The notes under the pieces are model-generated. The model searched no databases and was not told the DNA's origin. It was given only the letters and a program-made list of their open reading frames with translations. A stretch of DNA of 64,000 bases from DASZQY01 sp035548515 (GTDB taxonomy: Bacteria; Pseudomonadota; Alphaproteobacteria; Rhizobiales; Kaistiaceae), in assembly GCA_035548515.1 (NCBI GenBank), contig DASZSW010000023.1:15928-79927 (forward strand), written 5' to 3'. The number at the start of each line of letters is the position of its first letter. The first letter of the stretch is position 1. A program made the position numbers and the translations under genes. This document shows, piece after piece, positions 37,679 through 46,449 of this stretch.

Positions 37679-37713
37679 AAGGGCCGGCCCGAGCGCCGGC
37701 CCTTTGCTTTTGC
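37679..37713 (+). terminator. Rho-independent terminator of the autotransporter
   Basis: A perfect 10-base-pair stem AAGGGCCGGC / GCCGGCCCTT with a CCGAGC loop (37679-37704), followed by a T-rich tail TTTGCTTTT. It begins 56 bases after the stop. Confidence 0.88.
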
Positions 37714-37737
37714 CAGTGGCGGCACGATATCAGGCGG

Positions 37738-38031
37738 ATGGATGACATCTTCTCCGAGCGCATTTACGGCGTTCCGTGGGTGGCGTTGGCGGGCTTGGCG
37801 GGGTTGATCGCCGTCGCCTACGCGGTGCTGCCTGCCGCAGCGGGCGCCGATGGTTTGCGCTGGCTGGTGCTGCGCTGGTTCCACACGATCGCCTGGGCGC
37901 TGTTCGGGCTTGCGGCGCTGGTGCGCGCCAGGATCGGCAATGTGCCCGTCGAGGCAGCGGCGGTGCTCGCGGCGACCGGCGGCCTGGTGTACGTGGCGCT
38001 GATGCTGACCACGGTGAGCGGCGAGGGCTAG
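37738..38031 (+). CDS. Small membrane protein of unknown function
   Basis: A 97-residue protein with three spans, at about residues 13-34, 46-63 and 70-92. The start MDDIFSERIYGVPWVALAGL is followed by a basic HTIAWALFGLAALVRARIG stretch. No family recognised. It precedes the CPA2 antiporter by about 100 bases on the same strand and may share its transcript. Confidence 0.55.
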   Translation: MDDIFSERIYGVPWVALAGLAGLIAVAYAVLPAAAGADGLRWLVLRWFHTIAWALFGLAALVRARIGNVPVEAAAVLAATGGLVYVALMLTTVSGEG

Positions 38032-38133
38032 CGCCGGCGCCGTCGCTGCGGCGCGTGAGGTTGCGCTTGGCGCATGCGCCAATTCTAATGCCGCGCAAGG
38101 CTTCGCCCAGTCTCCCGAGGAGCGCCTGCGCGC

Positions 38134-39834
38134 ATGCATGAAACACCGCTGATCACGACTCTCGTCGCCGGCCTTGGTATCGCCTTCCTGCTCGGCGCGG
38201 CGGCGCAGCGGCTCAGGATTTCGCCGATCGTCGGGTATCTGCTCGCCGGCGTGGTCATCGGGCCGGCGACGCCGGGGATCTTTGCCGATACGGAGCTCGC
38301 GGCGGAGCTGGCGGAGCTCGGCGTCATCCTCCTGATGTTCGGCGTCGGTCTGCATTTCTCCATCAACGACCTGCTGTCGGTCCGCGCCATCGCGGTGCCC
38401 GGCGCGATCGTGCAGATCGCGATCGCCATGCTGCTCGGATTCGGTCTGGCACTGGCGCTTGGCTGGGGAATTGCCGCCGGCATCATCTTTGGCCTGGCGC
38501 TGTCGGTGGCGAGCACTGTGGTGCTGCTCCGGGCGCTGCAACAGCGGCGGATGCTGGACACCGAAAAGGGGCGCATCGCGGTCGGCTGGCTGGTCGTGGA
38601 GGATCTCGCGATGGTCCTGGCGCTCGTGTTGATCCCGGCGTTTGCGGGCGCGGGGAACGGCGATGAGGGGAGGCACGCCGTTGCCGCCACCAGCGCCGGC
38701 GGTATTGCGTGGGCGGTGAGCATCACCGTCGCGAAGGTCTCGGCCTTCGTGGCGCTCATGCTGATCGTCGGCCGCAGGCTGGTGCCGTGGATCATGCATG
38801 CGGTGGCCCATTCCGGCTCGCGCGAGTTGTTCCGTCTGGCGGTGCTGGCGATCGCCCTCGGCATCGCTTACGGCGCGGCGGAACTGTTTGGCGTGTCGTT
38901 CGCGCTCGGCGCCTTCTTCGCCGGCATGGTGCTGGCGGAGTCACCACTCAGCCAGCAGGCGGCGCAGGAGTCGCTGCCTTTCCGCGATGCGTTTGCGGTG
39001 CTGTTCTTCGTCTCGGTCGGGATGGTGTTCAACCCGGCCGTGCTGTGGGACCATCCCTTCGCGGTGGTCGCCACGCTGGCGATCATCCTGGTCGGCAAAT
39101 CGCTGGCCGCCTTCGGCATCGTTCGCGCGTTCGGGTATTCGAACCGCACGGCGCTGACGATTTCCGCCAGCCTGGCGCAGGTGGGCGAATTTTCGTTCAT
39201 CCTCGCCGGCCTCGGAGTCTCACTCGGCCTTCTTCCCGAGGAGGGGCGCGACCTTATCCTTGCCGGTGCGATCATTTCGATCCTGCTCAATCCGGCGGCG
39301 TTCGATCTGCTTGATCGATGGCAGGCGGGACCGGTGGTCGCAACGGCGCCGGGTGCCGTACCCGCAGCGGATGAGGGCGACGTGGCGGCGATCGTGTCGA
39401 CCCGGCTCAGCGGACACGCGATCGTCGTTGGCTACGGCCGCGTCGGCCGCGTCGCGGTCGATGCGCTGCGGGCAGCCAACGTGCCACTGGTGGTCATCGA
39501 GGATGACGCCGCGGCCGTTGCGAGCCTCCGTGCGGCGGGAGTGGAGGGCATCGCTGGCAACGGCGTGCGCGACGAGATACTGGCTGCCGCCAATCTCGCC
39601 GGCGCGCGATGGCTGCTGGTGGCTATTCCCGAGGCCTATGAGGCCAGCCATATCGTCCGGCATGGGCGCGGGCTGAATCCCGGCCTGCTCGTCGTCGCCC
39701 GGGCGCATTTTGATGCGGAGGTCGACAGCCTCATGGCTGACGGGGCCAGCGCGGTCATCATGGGCGAGCGGGAGATCGGATTGGGGATGGCGCGCGCCGT
39801 ACTTGCGGGCGCGCCTGCCGCGGGGACGGTCTAG
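38134..39834 (+). CDS. CPA2-family monovalent cation:proton antiporter with TrkA-N domain
   Basis: A 566-residue inner-membrane antiporter. About 12 spans fill residues 6-395, with typical CPA2 blocks LVVEDLAMVLALVL (the acidic transport motif) and AFFAGMVLAESPL. A cytosolic TrkA-N nucleotide-binding domain follows (about 428-550), with GHAIVVGYGRVGRVAVDAL as the dinucleotide motif. The arrangement is that of YbaL and the KefB/KefC group. It probably exchanges K+ or Na+ for H+, and NAD(H) may control it. Its TAG shares CTAG with the convergent bpt gene. Confidence 0.88.
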   Translation: MHETPLITTLVAGLGIAFLLGAAAQRLRISPIVGYLLAGVVIGPATPGIFADTELAAELAELGVILLMFGVGLHFSINDLLSVRAIAVPGAIVQIAIAMLLGFGLALALGWGIAAGIIFGLALSVASTVVLLRALQQRRMLDTEKGRIAVGWLVVEDLAMVLALVLIPAFAGAGNGDEGRHAVAATSAGGIAWAVSITVAKVSAFVALMLIVGRRLVPWIMHAVAHSGSRELFRLAVLAIALGIAYGAAELFGVSFALGAFFAGMVLAESPLSQQAAQESLPFRDAFAVLFFVSVGMVFNPAVLWDHPFAVVATLAIILVGKSLAAFGIVRAFGYSNRTALTISASLAQVGEFSFILAGLGVSLGLLPEEGRDLILAGAIISILLNPAAFDLLDRWQAGPVVATAPGAVPAADEGDVAAIVSTRLSGHAIVVGYGRVGRVAVDALRAANVPLVVIEDDAAAVASLRAAGVEGIAGNGVRDEILAAANLAGARWLLVAIPEAYEASHIVRHGRGLNPGLLVVARAHFDAEVDSLMADGASAVIMGEREIGLGMARAVLAGAPAAGTV

Positions 39835-40577
39835 TCGACGCGCACCCAGCCGCGCGCCATCAGATGCTCCTGCGGCCGGAAGCGGCGCTTGTAGCCCATC
39901 TTGCGGGAGCCATCGACCCAATAGCCGAGGTAGACGTACGGCAGCCCCATCTTCCGCGCCCGCTGGACGTGATCGAGGATCATGTACGTGCCGAGGCTGC
40001 GGTCGGCGTGCTCGGGGTCGAAGAAGGAATAGACCATCGACAGGCCGTCGGCGAGTACGTCGGTGAGCGCGGTCGCGATCAGCGGGCCCTCGCCGCGTCC
40101 TGTGATGCCGGAGTCGATGCCACGGAAGCGATACTCGATGACCAGTGTATCGACGTGGCTGTCGCCGACCATCATGGCGTAGTCGAGCACCGTCATGTCG
40201 GCCATGCCGCCTTCCGCGTGGCGAGCGTCGAGATAAGCGCGGAACAGTGAGTACTGGTCGGAGGAGGGTGAGGCGGTCGTCTCGGCGCCGATGACGTCGC
40301 GATTCCGCTTCTGCACGCGGCGGAAGCTCGGCGTCATGTCAAAGCTGTCAACGGCGGTGCGTACGGAGATACATGCCCGGCAGCCCTCGCAAGCGGGGCG
40401 ATAGGCGATGTTCTGGCTGCGGCGAAAGCCGCCCTGGGTAAGGATGTCGTTGAGGGCGGCGGCGCGATCGCCCACGAGATGGGTGAATACCTTCCGCTCG
40501 GAGCGCCCAGGCAGGTACGGGCATGGCGCCGGCGCCGTGAGGTAAAACTGCGGGGTCTCGGTCGGGTGCTGGGTCAT
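39831..40577 (-). CDS. bpt: Aspartate/glutamate leucyltransferase
   Basis: A 248-residue aminoacyl-tRNA-protein transferase that adds Leu to N-terminal Asp or Glu, marking proteins for ClpSAP degradation by the N-end rule. Diagnostic parts are the N-terminal PCPYLPGRSERKVFTHLVG, the YRPACEGCRACISVR Cys cluster, the DYAMMVGDSHVDTLVIEYR segment, and GYWVDGSRKMGYKRRFRPQE in the C-terminal GNAT-like half. Length is normal. Cytoplasmic. Confidence 0.95.
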   Translation of the reverse strand: MTQHPTETPQFYLTAPAPCPYLPGRSERKVFTHLVGDRAAALNDILTQGGFRRSQNIAYRPACEGCRACISVRTAVDSFDMTPSFRRVQKRNRDVIGAETTASPSSDQYSLFRAYLDARHAEGGMADMTVLDYAMMVGDSHVDTLVIEYRFRGIDSGITGRGEGPLIATALTDVLADGLSMVYSFFDPEHADRSLGTYMILDHVQRARKMGLPYVYLGYWVDGSRKMGYKRRFRPQEHLMARGWVRVD

Positions 40578-40647
40578 GCTGTCGAGGCAGTGCGCATCGC
40601 CACGGTCAGCATACTACCAAGGGGCTTCATGCGAAAAGGCAACCAGC

Positions 40648-41148
40648 TCACGGCCGCTCGCGCCGCCGCAGGGCATCGGCATTCAGCGCCACCACACCAA
40701 GCAGGAGGTCATGCAGCAGTTGCCGGCGCGCGGTGAACAGGCCAACCAGCAGCACCAGCGGCGTCAGCACCGAGACGGATACCCAGAACAGCAGGGCGTG
40801 CAGGATGGCGAGCAGCGGAAACATCCTCTGTCCGCTCCACGTGCGAATCTCGACGCCGGCAATCAGCATGCCGGGCGTCGCGGAGCGCGAGCCGCCAAGC
40901 GTCAACGCCACGTAGCCGAGGGCGACGATCGCGAAGAGGGGCGAGAACAGCAGCCAGCCGATGCCGAGCGTGACGAGCCCGAAGATACCCACCAGCAGCG
41001 CGGCCGGCACCATCAGCGCGACAATCAGCACCGCGTCTATGACAAAAGCGACAATGCGCTTCGACAGGATGCCATCAAACAGGTCGGCGTCGCGAACGGC
41101 GTCATAGACGAATCGATCGGCGCGCGGGCCGGATCCGGGTTCGCTCAT
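40648..41148 (-). CDS. RDD-family membrane protein
   Basis: A 166-residue membrane protein. The RDD signature is AVRDADLFDGILSKRIVAFV with an Asp after the first segment (VIDAVLIVALM), and the later LGGSRSATPGMLIAGVEIRT loop is common in the family. Three spans lie at about residues 32-52, 57-85 and 110-135. The tail is basic. A longer upstream frame is not protein-like. Some RDD proteins are Na+/H+ antiporters, but for most the role is unknown. Confidence 0.82.
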   Translation of the reverse strand: MSEPGSGPRADRFVYDAVRDADLFDGILSKRIVAFVIDAVLIVALMVPAALLVGIFGLVTLGIGWLLFSPLFAIVALGYVALTLGGSRSATPGMLIAGVEIRTWSGQRMFPLLAILHALLFWVSVSVLTPLVLLVGLFTARRQLLHDLLLGVVALNADALRRRERP

Positions 41149-41313
41149 GATTTGGCGGCACGCTTGATCATGGGCAGACAATGGTGGTTCTGATGCGCCG
41201 CCGCAAGATCGTACGGCTGGGATGGTTGCTTGGCGAGCGCGGCGCCTTCCGATTAGTATGCCGCCAGGTCGGGGCCGGCCTTCGGATGCGGCGTCGGGAT
41301 ACGAAGCGACGCG

Positions 41314-42819
41314 ATGGCTACTTTCGGTGCATTCATAGCGGTGCTGGTGCTGGTGGCTGCGGTGGCGCTGCTGCTCGAGCGGAGCGTTCGCGCGGGTCGG
41401 CTCGCTTCGACCGTCCTGGCGATCGCCGGCTGGCCTCTGCTTCAGCTCGCGCGCGCCGCGTCGCGGTCGCTCGATCTCGTTCTTCGCGCATCGGGATCGC
41501 GCCGCCGCATACCGGCATGGCGCTATGTCGCGTGGGCCGTCGTCGGCCTGATCCCGATGGCGGCGTTTTTTTCGCTCAGCATCTGGACGGTGCCCCTGCC
41601 GCGATTCGCCGATCCGGGCTATCTCCTGATCCTCGGCGCCGGCCTGCACGTCTTTGCCGTGTTTGCTGCCTACGTCATCGTGCATGACGACTTCGACGTC
41701 ATGGACGGCGTTGTCGACGCCGCGGATCGGCGTATCGGTGGCAGCCGCAATTCCACGCGTCCCGTTGCGCTGGCGCTGTCCATCGGGCTGGTCGCCGCCT
41801 ATGTCATTGCGATCGCCTGGTGGCTGAGCGTTAGCGAGGGCGTGGCGCTTACGACGGTCCAGCCGCGCACCGGCTGGGCTGTCATCGACACGATCCTGAT
41901 CGGGCTGAGGGCGTTGCCGACGGACTGGCTGCTCGGGCTGCTCGACCGGATGACCGGCAACGATACGTCGGTCGTCTTCGGCGATGCGCTCGTCGCGCAG
42001 ATATACTATTTTGCAGTCAAGGGCATCGGCTCCGTGCTGCTGGTCGGCGTCGTCGCCATCGCGATCCAGGAGATCTGGCAGCTCCGCCGCATCGTCACCG
42101 AGATCGGCGAGAGCGATGCGCGGCACGATTACCTGATCCAGCGCGCGATCCTCGCGCCGCCGGTGATCAAGAGCGGCATCCTGCGGGCCGCGGTGACGCC
42201 GCAAGACGCGGACAAGCAGAAGCGGCTGATCGTGGCGTCGAAGGAGATCGGCATCTTCACCTTGCCGCAGACCTTCTGTCACTCGGTCGAGAGTTTCGAT
42301 TCCGACGTGCAGGTGTTCGGGCTCGATCAATGCCTGGAGATGTTCCGCCACCGGTCGCGCGAGTTCGAGGCGGAGCAGAGCGAGCGGACGCTGGTCAAGG
42401 CGGCGCACGTGCTCCGACGCGCCAAGCTTGGCGTCGAGCCGACCAAGAAGCTGCTCCGCCTGATGACCGCGATCGTCGTGCTGAAGCGCGGCACGTTTGT
42501 CATTCCCGAGCAACTCCGCGGCATGATGGAGGCGACGATCCGCGCCGAGCTCGACAAGCCGCGTGCCAAGGAGGATCCGGCTCTGCGCGGTTTCTTCCGC
42601 GATCTGCAATCGGCGCTAAACGGGGCGCCCGCCGGAACGCGGCCGGCGCCTTTGCCGGAGAAGGTGGAGCAGGCGTGGGCGAAACGTCCCGCGCCGCAGC
42701 CCACCCCGCCGGTTGCCGCGGCGGAAGATGAGATCAGAGCGTTGCCGCCGCCCGAGGTTCTCCCGGAGGGGGAGGATCCAGACGCTCCACCCGAAACCCC
42801 AACGCCGACAGTGCACTGA
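41314..42819 (+). CDS. Conserved membrane protein of unknown function
   Basis: A 501-residue protein. Five or six spans lie at about residues 5-22, 30-46, 70-88, 104-124, 150-170 and 235-255, one of them in VGLIPMAAFFSLSIW. A long cytosolic C-terminal half (about 260-430) follows, containing the regular helices RTLVKAAHVLRRAKLGVEP and LLRLMTAIVVLKRGTFVIPE, and a Pro-rich tail to the end. No domain I recognise. The last 86 bases overlap the convergent threonine ammonia-lyase gene, so the Pro-rich tail may be a recent extension. The start is supported only weakly by a GAAGCG stretch. Confidence 0.65.
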   Translation: MATFGAFIAVLVLVAAVALLLERSVRAGRLASTVLAIAGWPLLQLARAASRSLDLVLRASGSRRRIPAWRYVAWAVVGLIPMAAFFSLSIWTVPLPRFADPGYLLILGAGLHVFAVFAAYVIVHDDFDVMDGVVDAADRRIGGSRNSTRPVALALSIGLVAAYVIAIAWWLSVSEGVALTTVQPRTGWAVIDTILIGLRALPTDWLLGLLDRMTGNDTSVVFGDALVAQIYYFAVKGIGSVLLVGVVAIAIQEIWQLRRIVTEIGESDARHDYLIQRAILAPPVIKSGILRAAVTPQDADKQKRLIVASKEIGIFTLPQTFCHSVESFDSDVQVFGLDQCLEMFRHRSREFEAEQSERTLVKAAHVLRRAKLGVEPTKKLLRLMTAIVVLKRGTFVIPEQLRGMMEATIRAELDKPRAKEDPALRGFFRDLQSALNGAPAGTRPAPLPEKVEQAWAKRPAPQPTPPVAAAEDEIRALPPPEVLPEGEDPDAPPETPTPTVH

Positions 42820-43984
42820 CGATCTCGGCGGCGTGCTCGCCGCCGTGCGTCTCCATGGTCACCTCGACCACGGCGCCCTTCGGCGGAACGTCGAGCATGG
42901 TGCGGCGGTGGGATACCTCGAGGATATTGCCGCCGTTGCTGCCGATCGCCTTCGAGATTTCGGCGAGCACGCCCGGCCGGTCGCTGATGAAGACGCGCAC
43001 CGCGACCACGCGCTCCTCGCGCGCCAGCTCGCGCACCATGATTGAGGAAGCGAGCCGCGGGTCGATGTTGCCACCGGCGAGCACAAGGCCGACCTTCCTG
43101 CCGGCGTAGCGCGCGGGATCGGAGATGACGGCGGCAAGCCCGGCAGCGCCGGCGCCCTCTGCCATTGTCTTTTGCAGCATCAGGTACTCGGCGACGGCGC
43201 GCTCGATGGCGCCTTCCTTCACCAGCACGACGTCGTCGACGTTCTGACGGATGATCGGCAGCGTCAGCTTGCCGACGTTCTTTACCGCGATGCCTTCGGC
43301 CAGCGTCTCGCCGCCGATCTTCGCCGGCTCGCCGCGGAGCGCCGCCCACACCGACGGGCAAAGCTCGGTCTCGACGCCGATGACCTGCACGCGCGGGTTC
43401 ATCGCCTTGACCGCCAGGGCGATGCCGGCGATCAGTCCGCCACCGCCGACCGGGACGACGAGAACCTCGAGGTCGGGGCGATCCGCCATCACCTCCAGGC
43501 CCACGGTGCCCTGGCCGCGGATGACCTGCGGGTCGTCATACGGATGCACGAGCGTCTGCCCGTCGACCGCCATGATGGCGCGGACCGTCGTCTCGCAGTC
43601 GGCGAGCGTCTCGCCTTCGAGGATGACCTTCGCGCCAAAGCTCCGGGTTGCGGCGATCTTCACGAATGGTGTCGGGCGGGGCATGACGATGGTGGCGGGA
43701 ATGCCCATGCGGCCGGCGTGGTAGGCCACGGCCTGCGCGTGGTTGCCGGCCGACATTGCGATGACGCCGCGGCGTTTCTCCTCGGCGGTCAGCGACGACA
43801 GCTTCACGAAGGCGCCGCGTTCCTTGAACGACGACGTCGCCTGAAGGTTTTCGTATTTCACCCAGATGTCGGCGCCCGTCAGTCGCGACAGGCGCGGCGA
43901 GGGGAGGAACGGCGTGCGCACGACCGCGCCCGCGATGAGCGCGGCGGCGGATTGGATATCGGCGAGGGTAGGGATGGTTTCCAC
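42734..43984 (-). CDS. Threonine ammonia-lyase with C-terminal ACT domain
   Basis: A 416-residue PLP enzyme that deaminates threonine to 2-oxobutyrate. The PLP Lys lies in ENLQATSSFKERGA, the phosphate loop is PVGGGGLIAGIA, and the Asn is in MSAGNHAQAVAYHA. A single ACT domain (about 325-400) has VRVFISDRPGVLAEISKAIG. The single ACT differs from the two-ACT IlvA of E. coli; such forms occur in many alphaproteobacteria and may serve catabolism or isoleucine synthesis. The start is GTG. hemB ends 13 bases upstream on the same strand. The 3' end overlaps the convergent membrane protein gene. Confidence 0.9.
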   Translation of the reverse strand: METIPTLADIQSAAALIAGAVVRTPFLPSPRLSRLTGADIWVKYENLQATSSFKERGAFVKLSSLTAEEKRRGVIAMSAGNHAQAVAYHAGRMGIPATIVMPRPTPFVKIAATRSFGAKVILEGETLADCETTVRAIMAVDGQTLVHPYDDPQVIRGQGTVGLEVMADRPDLEVLVVPVGGGGLIAGIALAVKAMNPRVQVIGVETELCPSVWAALRGEPAKIGGETLAEGIAVKNVGKLTLPIIRQNVDDVVLVKEGAIERAVAEYLMLQKTMAEGAGAAGLAAVISDPARYAGRKVGLVLAGGNIDPRLASSIMVRELAREERVVAVRVFISDRPGVLAEISKAIGSNGGNILEVSHRRTMLDVPPKGAVVEVTMETHGGEHAAEIVSALSALGFRVERLDPPPPGEPRAAATL

Positions 43985-43996
43985 GATTGGGCGGCC

Positions 43997-45040
43997 TCAG
44001 CCCTTCTTCAATCTCTCCGCCACGAACGGCGCGAAGTACGTGAGGATGCCGTCGGCGCCGGCGCGCTTAAAGGCGATCAGCGACTCCATCATCGCCTTGT
44101 CGCCATCGATCCAGCCGTTGGCGGCAGCGCCCCTGATCATCGCGTATTCGCCTGACACCTGGTAGGCGAAGGTCGGCATCGCGAAGACTTCCTTCACGCG
44201 CCAAAGGATGTCGAGGTAGGGCATGCCCGGCTTCACCATCACCATGTCGGCTCCCTCCGCGATGTCGAGCTCGACCTCGCGGAGCGCTTCGTCGCCATTG
44301 GCGGGGTCCATCTGGTAGGTGCGCTTGTCGCCTTTGAGCGTCTTCGAGGAACCGACCGCGTCGCGGAACGGACCGTAGAAGGCCGATGCGTACTTCGCGG
44401 CATAGGCCATGATCTGCACGTGGTCGAAGCCGTTGTCGTCGAGCGCGGTGCGGATGGCGCCGACGCGGCCGTCCATCATGTCGGAGGGCGCGATGATGTC
44501 GGCGCCGGCCTCGGCCTGGATCAGGGCCTGCAGCACGAGCTGGCGGACGCTCGCGTCGTTGGCAATCTCGTCGCCTTCCATGATGCCGTCGTGGCCGTGG
44601 CTGGTGTACGGGTCGAGCGCGACGTCGACGATGATGCCGAGGTTGGGGATGTCGGCGTGGATCGCGCGGGTCGCGGTGTTGACCAGATTCTTCGGGTTCA
44701 GCGCCTCCGAGCCCGTATCGTCGCGGAGAGCCGGATCGGTGTTGGGAAAGAGCGCCACCGCCGGAATGCCGAGCTCGGCGGCGTGCCGCGCGGCCTCGAC
44801 GGCTTCATAGACCGTGAGCCGCTGGACGCCCGGCATCGATGGGATGTCCTGGCGGCCTTTGTCGCCGTCGATGAGGAAGATCGGCCAGATCAGGTCATTT
44901 ACGGTGAGGCTCGCTTCCGCGACCAGTCGCCGCGACCAGTCCGTCCGCCGGTTGCGGCGCATGCGCCGGCCGCCGAGGATCGCCTTCATGTCGGGGGCTG
45001 TGCGCGGGTCCGATATGGGAGCCGGGGGCTTGCTGGTCAC
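43997..45040 (-). CDS. hemB: Delta-aminolevulinic acid dehydratase (porphobilinogen synthase)
   Basis: A 347-residue haem-pathway enzyme that condenses two 5-aminolevulinate molecules. Schiff-base Lys residues lie in IMAYAAKYASAFYG and DMVMVKPGMPYLD. In the place where animal and E. coli enzymes carry Cys ligands for zinc this one reads VALDPYTSHGHDG, without Cys, as in the Mg2+-dependent enzymes of Bradyrhizobium and plants. The start is GTG with AAGG about ten bases upstream. The next gene to the right is divergent. Confidence 0.94.
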   Translation of the reverse strand: MTSKPPAPISDPRTAPDMKAILGGRRMRRNRRTDWSRRLVAEASLTVNDLIWPIFLIDGDKGRQDIPSMPGVQRLTVYEAVEAARHAAELGIPAVALFPNTDPALRDDTGSEALNPKNLVNTATRAIHADIPNLGIIVDVALDPYTSHGHDGIMEGDEIANDASVRQLVLQALIQAEAGADIIAPSDMMDGRVGAIRTALDDNGFDHVQIMAYAAKYASAFYGPFRDAVGSSKTLKGDKRTYQMDPANGDEALREVELDIAEGADMVMVKPGMPYLDILWRVKEVFAMPTFAYQVSGEYAMIRGAAANGWIDGDKAMMESLIAFKRAGADGILTYFAPFVAERLKKG

Positions 45041-45152
45041 GTGGATAGCCTTGGTTCGGCGGCGCCGGTGGGCGCCTATTGCCTTGCGCTACGAGCCTCT
45101 AGCATACCATTTTCCGGCCGGGCCGATGACTCGGGGCCGCGCGGGAGGGTGA

Positions 45153-45569
45153 ATGACCAGCAAGGACGTGATGGCGCCAGTGGTGCTGCCGCGCACCCGA
45201 CTCGAGATCATCCTCGATCAATACGTCGTCGCGCTGTCTGTCGTGGTGCTGCTGTTCGGCCTGCGTCAGTGGGCGATCATCCTGGGCGCGCTCCCCGGTG
45301 CGGGTGGGCCGTTCGAGGACATGTCCACGCCGTGGTTCGTCGTCACGATCCATATGGCCGTCGTCGATCTGGTCGCGGCGGTTGGCCTGTGGCTAAGGGT
45401 CGCCGGAGGCAAGGTGCTGTGGGTCTATTCAGCCCTGTTCGAGATCACGCTCCACACGGTTTTCACCGGCACCTTCGGGATCGATTGGCTGGTTGTCGGC
45501 TTCCACGCGGCGACGCTCACCGTTTTCGTTGTGTTGACCATTCTGGTCTGGCGCCAGCCGCGCCGCTGA
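45153..45569 (+). CDS. DUF6163-type membrane protein
   Basis: A 138-residue protein with four spans, at about residues 25-45, 63-85, 88-108 and 112-133. The opening RLEIILDQYVVALSVVVLLF and the middle WVYSALFEITLHTVFTG resemble proteins that lie between hemB and ldtR in Hyphomicrobiales. No function known. The ATG follows a GGGAGGG ribosome-binding site. It precedes ldtR by 150 bases. Confidence 0.75.
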   Translation: MTSKDVMAPVVLPRTRLEIILDQYVVALSVVVLLFGLRQWAIILGALPGAGGPFEDMSTPWFVVTIHMAVVDLVAAVGLWLRVAGGKVLWVYSALFEITLHTVFTGTFGIDWLVVGFHAATLTVFVVLTILVWRQPRR

Positions 45570-45582
45570 ATTCAAAAAGCGA

Positions 45583-45600
45583 GCAATTCCAATCAATTGC
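45583..45600. promoter_or_regulatory. Inverted repeat upstream of ldtR, candidate operator
   Basis: GCAATT-ccaatc-AATTGC is a perfect 6-base inverted repeat with a 6-base spacer, 120 bases before ldtR. A second inverted pair, CATCCTG (45654-45660) and CAGGATG (45700-45706), lies closer to the gene. MarR-family regulators bind such palindromes near their own gene, but I cannot show binding. Confidence 0.3.
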
Positions 45601-45719
45601 GCCCCGCGCGGTAGGCCTTCGTTAAGCGTGGACCTTAAGCCGATTTTTAGTCGCATCCTGTACGTTCGGTTTCACAGAGCAGGGAAAAACTCCTGCCAAC
45701 AGGATGAGGCAAAACAGTC

Positions 45720-46229
45720 ATGGCACTCCCGAAAAGGGCGGAGGCTCCTGCTCAGCCGGTCGCTAACGCTGACCTGAAGCCGCTTTACATGGAGGCACTG
45801 ACGCTCGTGGAGCGTCTGCACCGCCGCCTCCTCGACGTCATCAAGGACGAGTTCGACCGCGCCGGCCGCTCGGACGTGAACAGCGTGCAGGCGCTGCTTC
45901 TGTTCAACATCGGCGAGTCGGAGCTGACCGCCGGCGAGCTGCGCACGCGCGGCTACTACCTCGGCTCCAACGTCTCGTACAATCTCAAGAAGCTGGTCGA
46001 GATGGGCTACATCCATCACCAGCGTTCGCGCATGGACCGCCGCTCGGTCCGCGTCAGCCTGACCGAGAAGGGCCAGGAAGTCGCAAAGATCGTCGACGGC
46101 CTCTACGAGCGCCATATCCGCTCGATCGACCAGGTCGGCGGTATCGCCTCCGGCGATTTCCACGACCTGAACCGCTCGCTGCAGCGTCTGGAGCGCTTCT
46201 GGACCGACCAGATCCTCTATCGCCTGTAA
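45720..46229 (+). CDS. ldtR: MarR-family regulator LdtR
   Basis: A 169-residue winged-helix regulator. The recognition region is TAGELRTRGYYLGSNVSYNL followed by KKLVEMGYIHHQRSRMDRRS, where the MarR family has its wing with the conserved D-x-R-S. The name is from Candidatus Liberibacter asiaticus, where LdtR activates an L,D-transpeptidase gene and affects osmotic stress tolerance. The next gene here is an L,D-transpeptidase. It ends with a strong terminator, so the target has its own promoter. Confidence 0.88.
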   Translation: MALPKRAEAPAQPVANADLKPLYMEALTLVERLHRRLLDVIKDEFDRAGRSDVNSVQALLLFNIGESELTAGELRTRGYYLGSNVSYNLKKLVEMGYIHHQRSRMDRRSVRVSLTEKGQEVAKIVDGLYERHIRSIDQVGGIASGDFHDLNRSLQRLERFWTDQILYRL

Positions 46230-46256
46230 TCAGGCTCTTCCCTTCGGGAGGAACGA

Positions 46257-46288
46257 GAAGCCCGGCCATCGCGCCGGGCTTCTTGTTT
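46257..46288 (+). terminator. Rho-independent terminator of ldtR
   Basis: A perfect 10-base-pair stem GAAGCCCGGC / GCCGGGCTTC with a CATCGC loop (46257-46282), then TTGTTT. Confidence 0.88.
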
Positions 46289-46449
46289 CAACGCGCCGCG
46301 AAAGCGCCACACTGGCCGCCCATTTCCCCGCCGCTACCGCGCCTCAAATCTCCGCGATTCCCGGCCGTTTTGCCGATTGCGGCGTTGTTTCGCTGCGGCG
46401 CACGTGTTACCCCGAATGCAAGGGGCTTTGGGATTGGATCGGCACCCTG

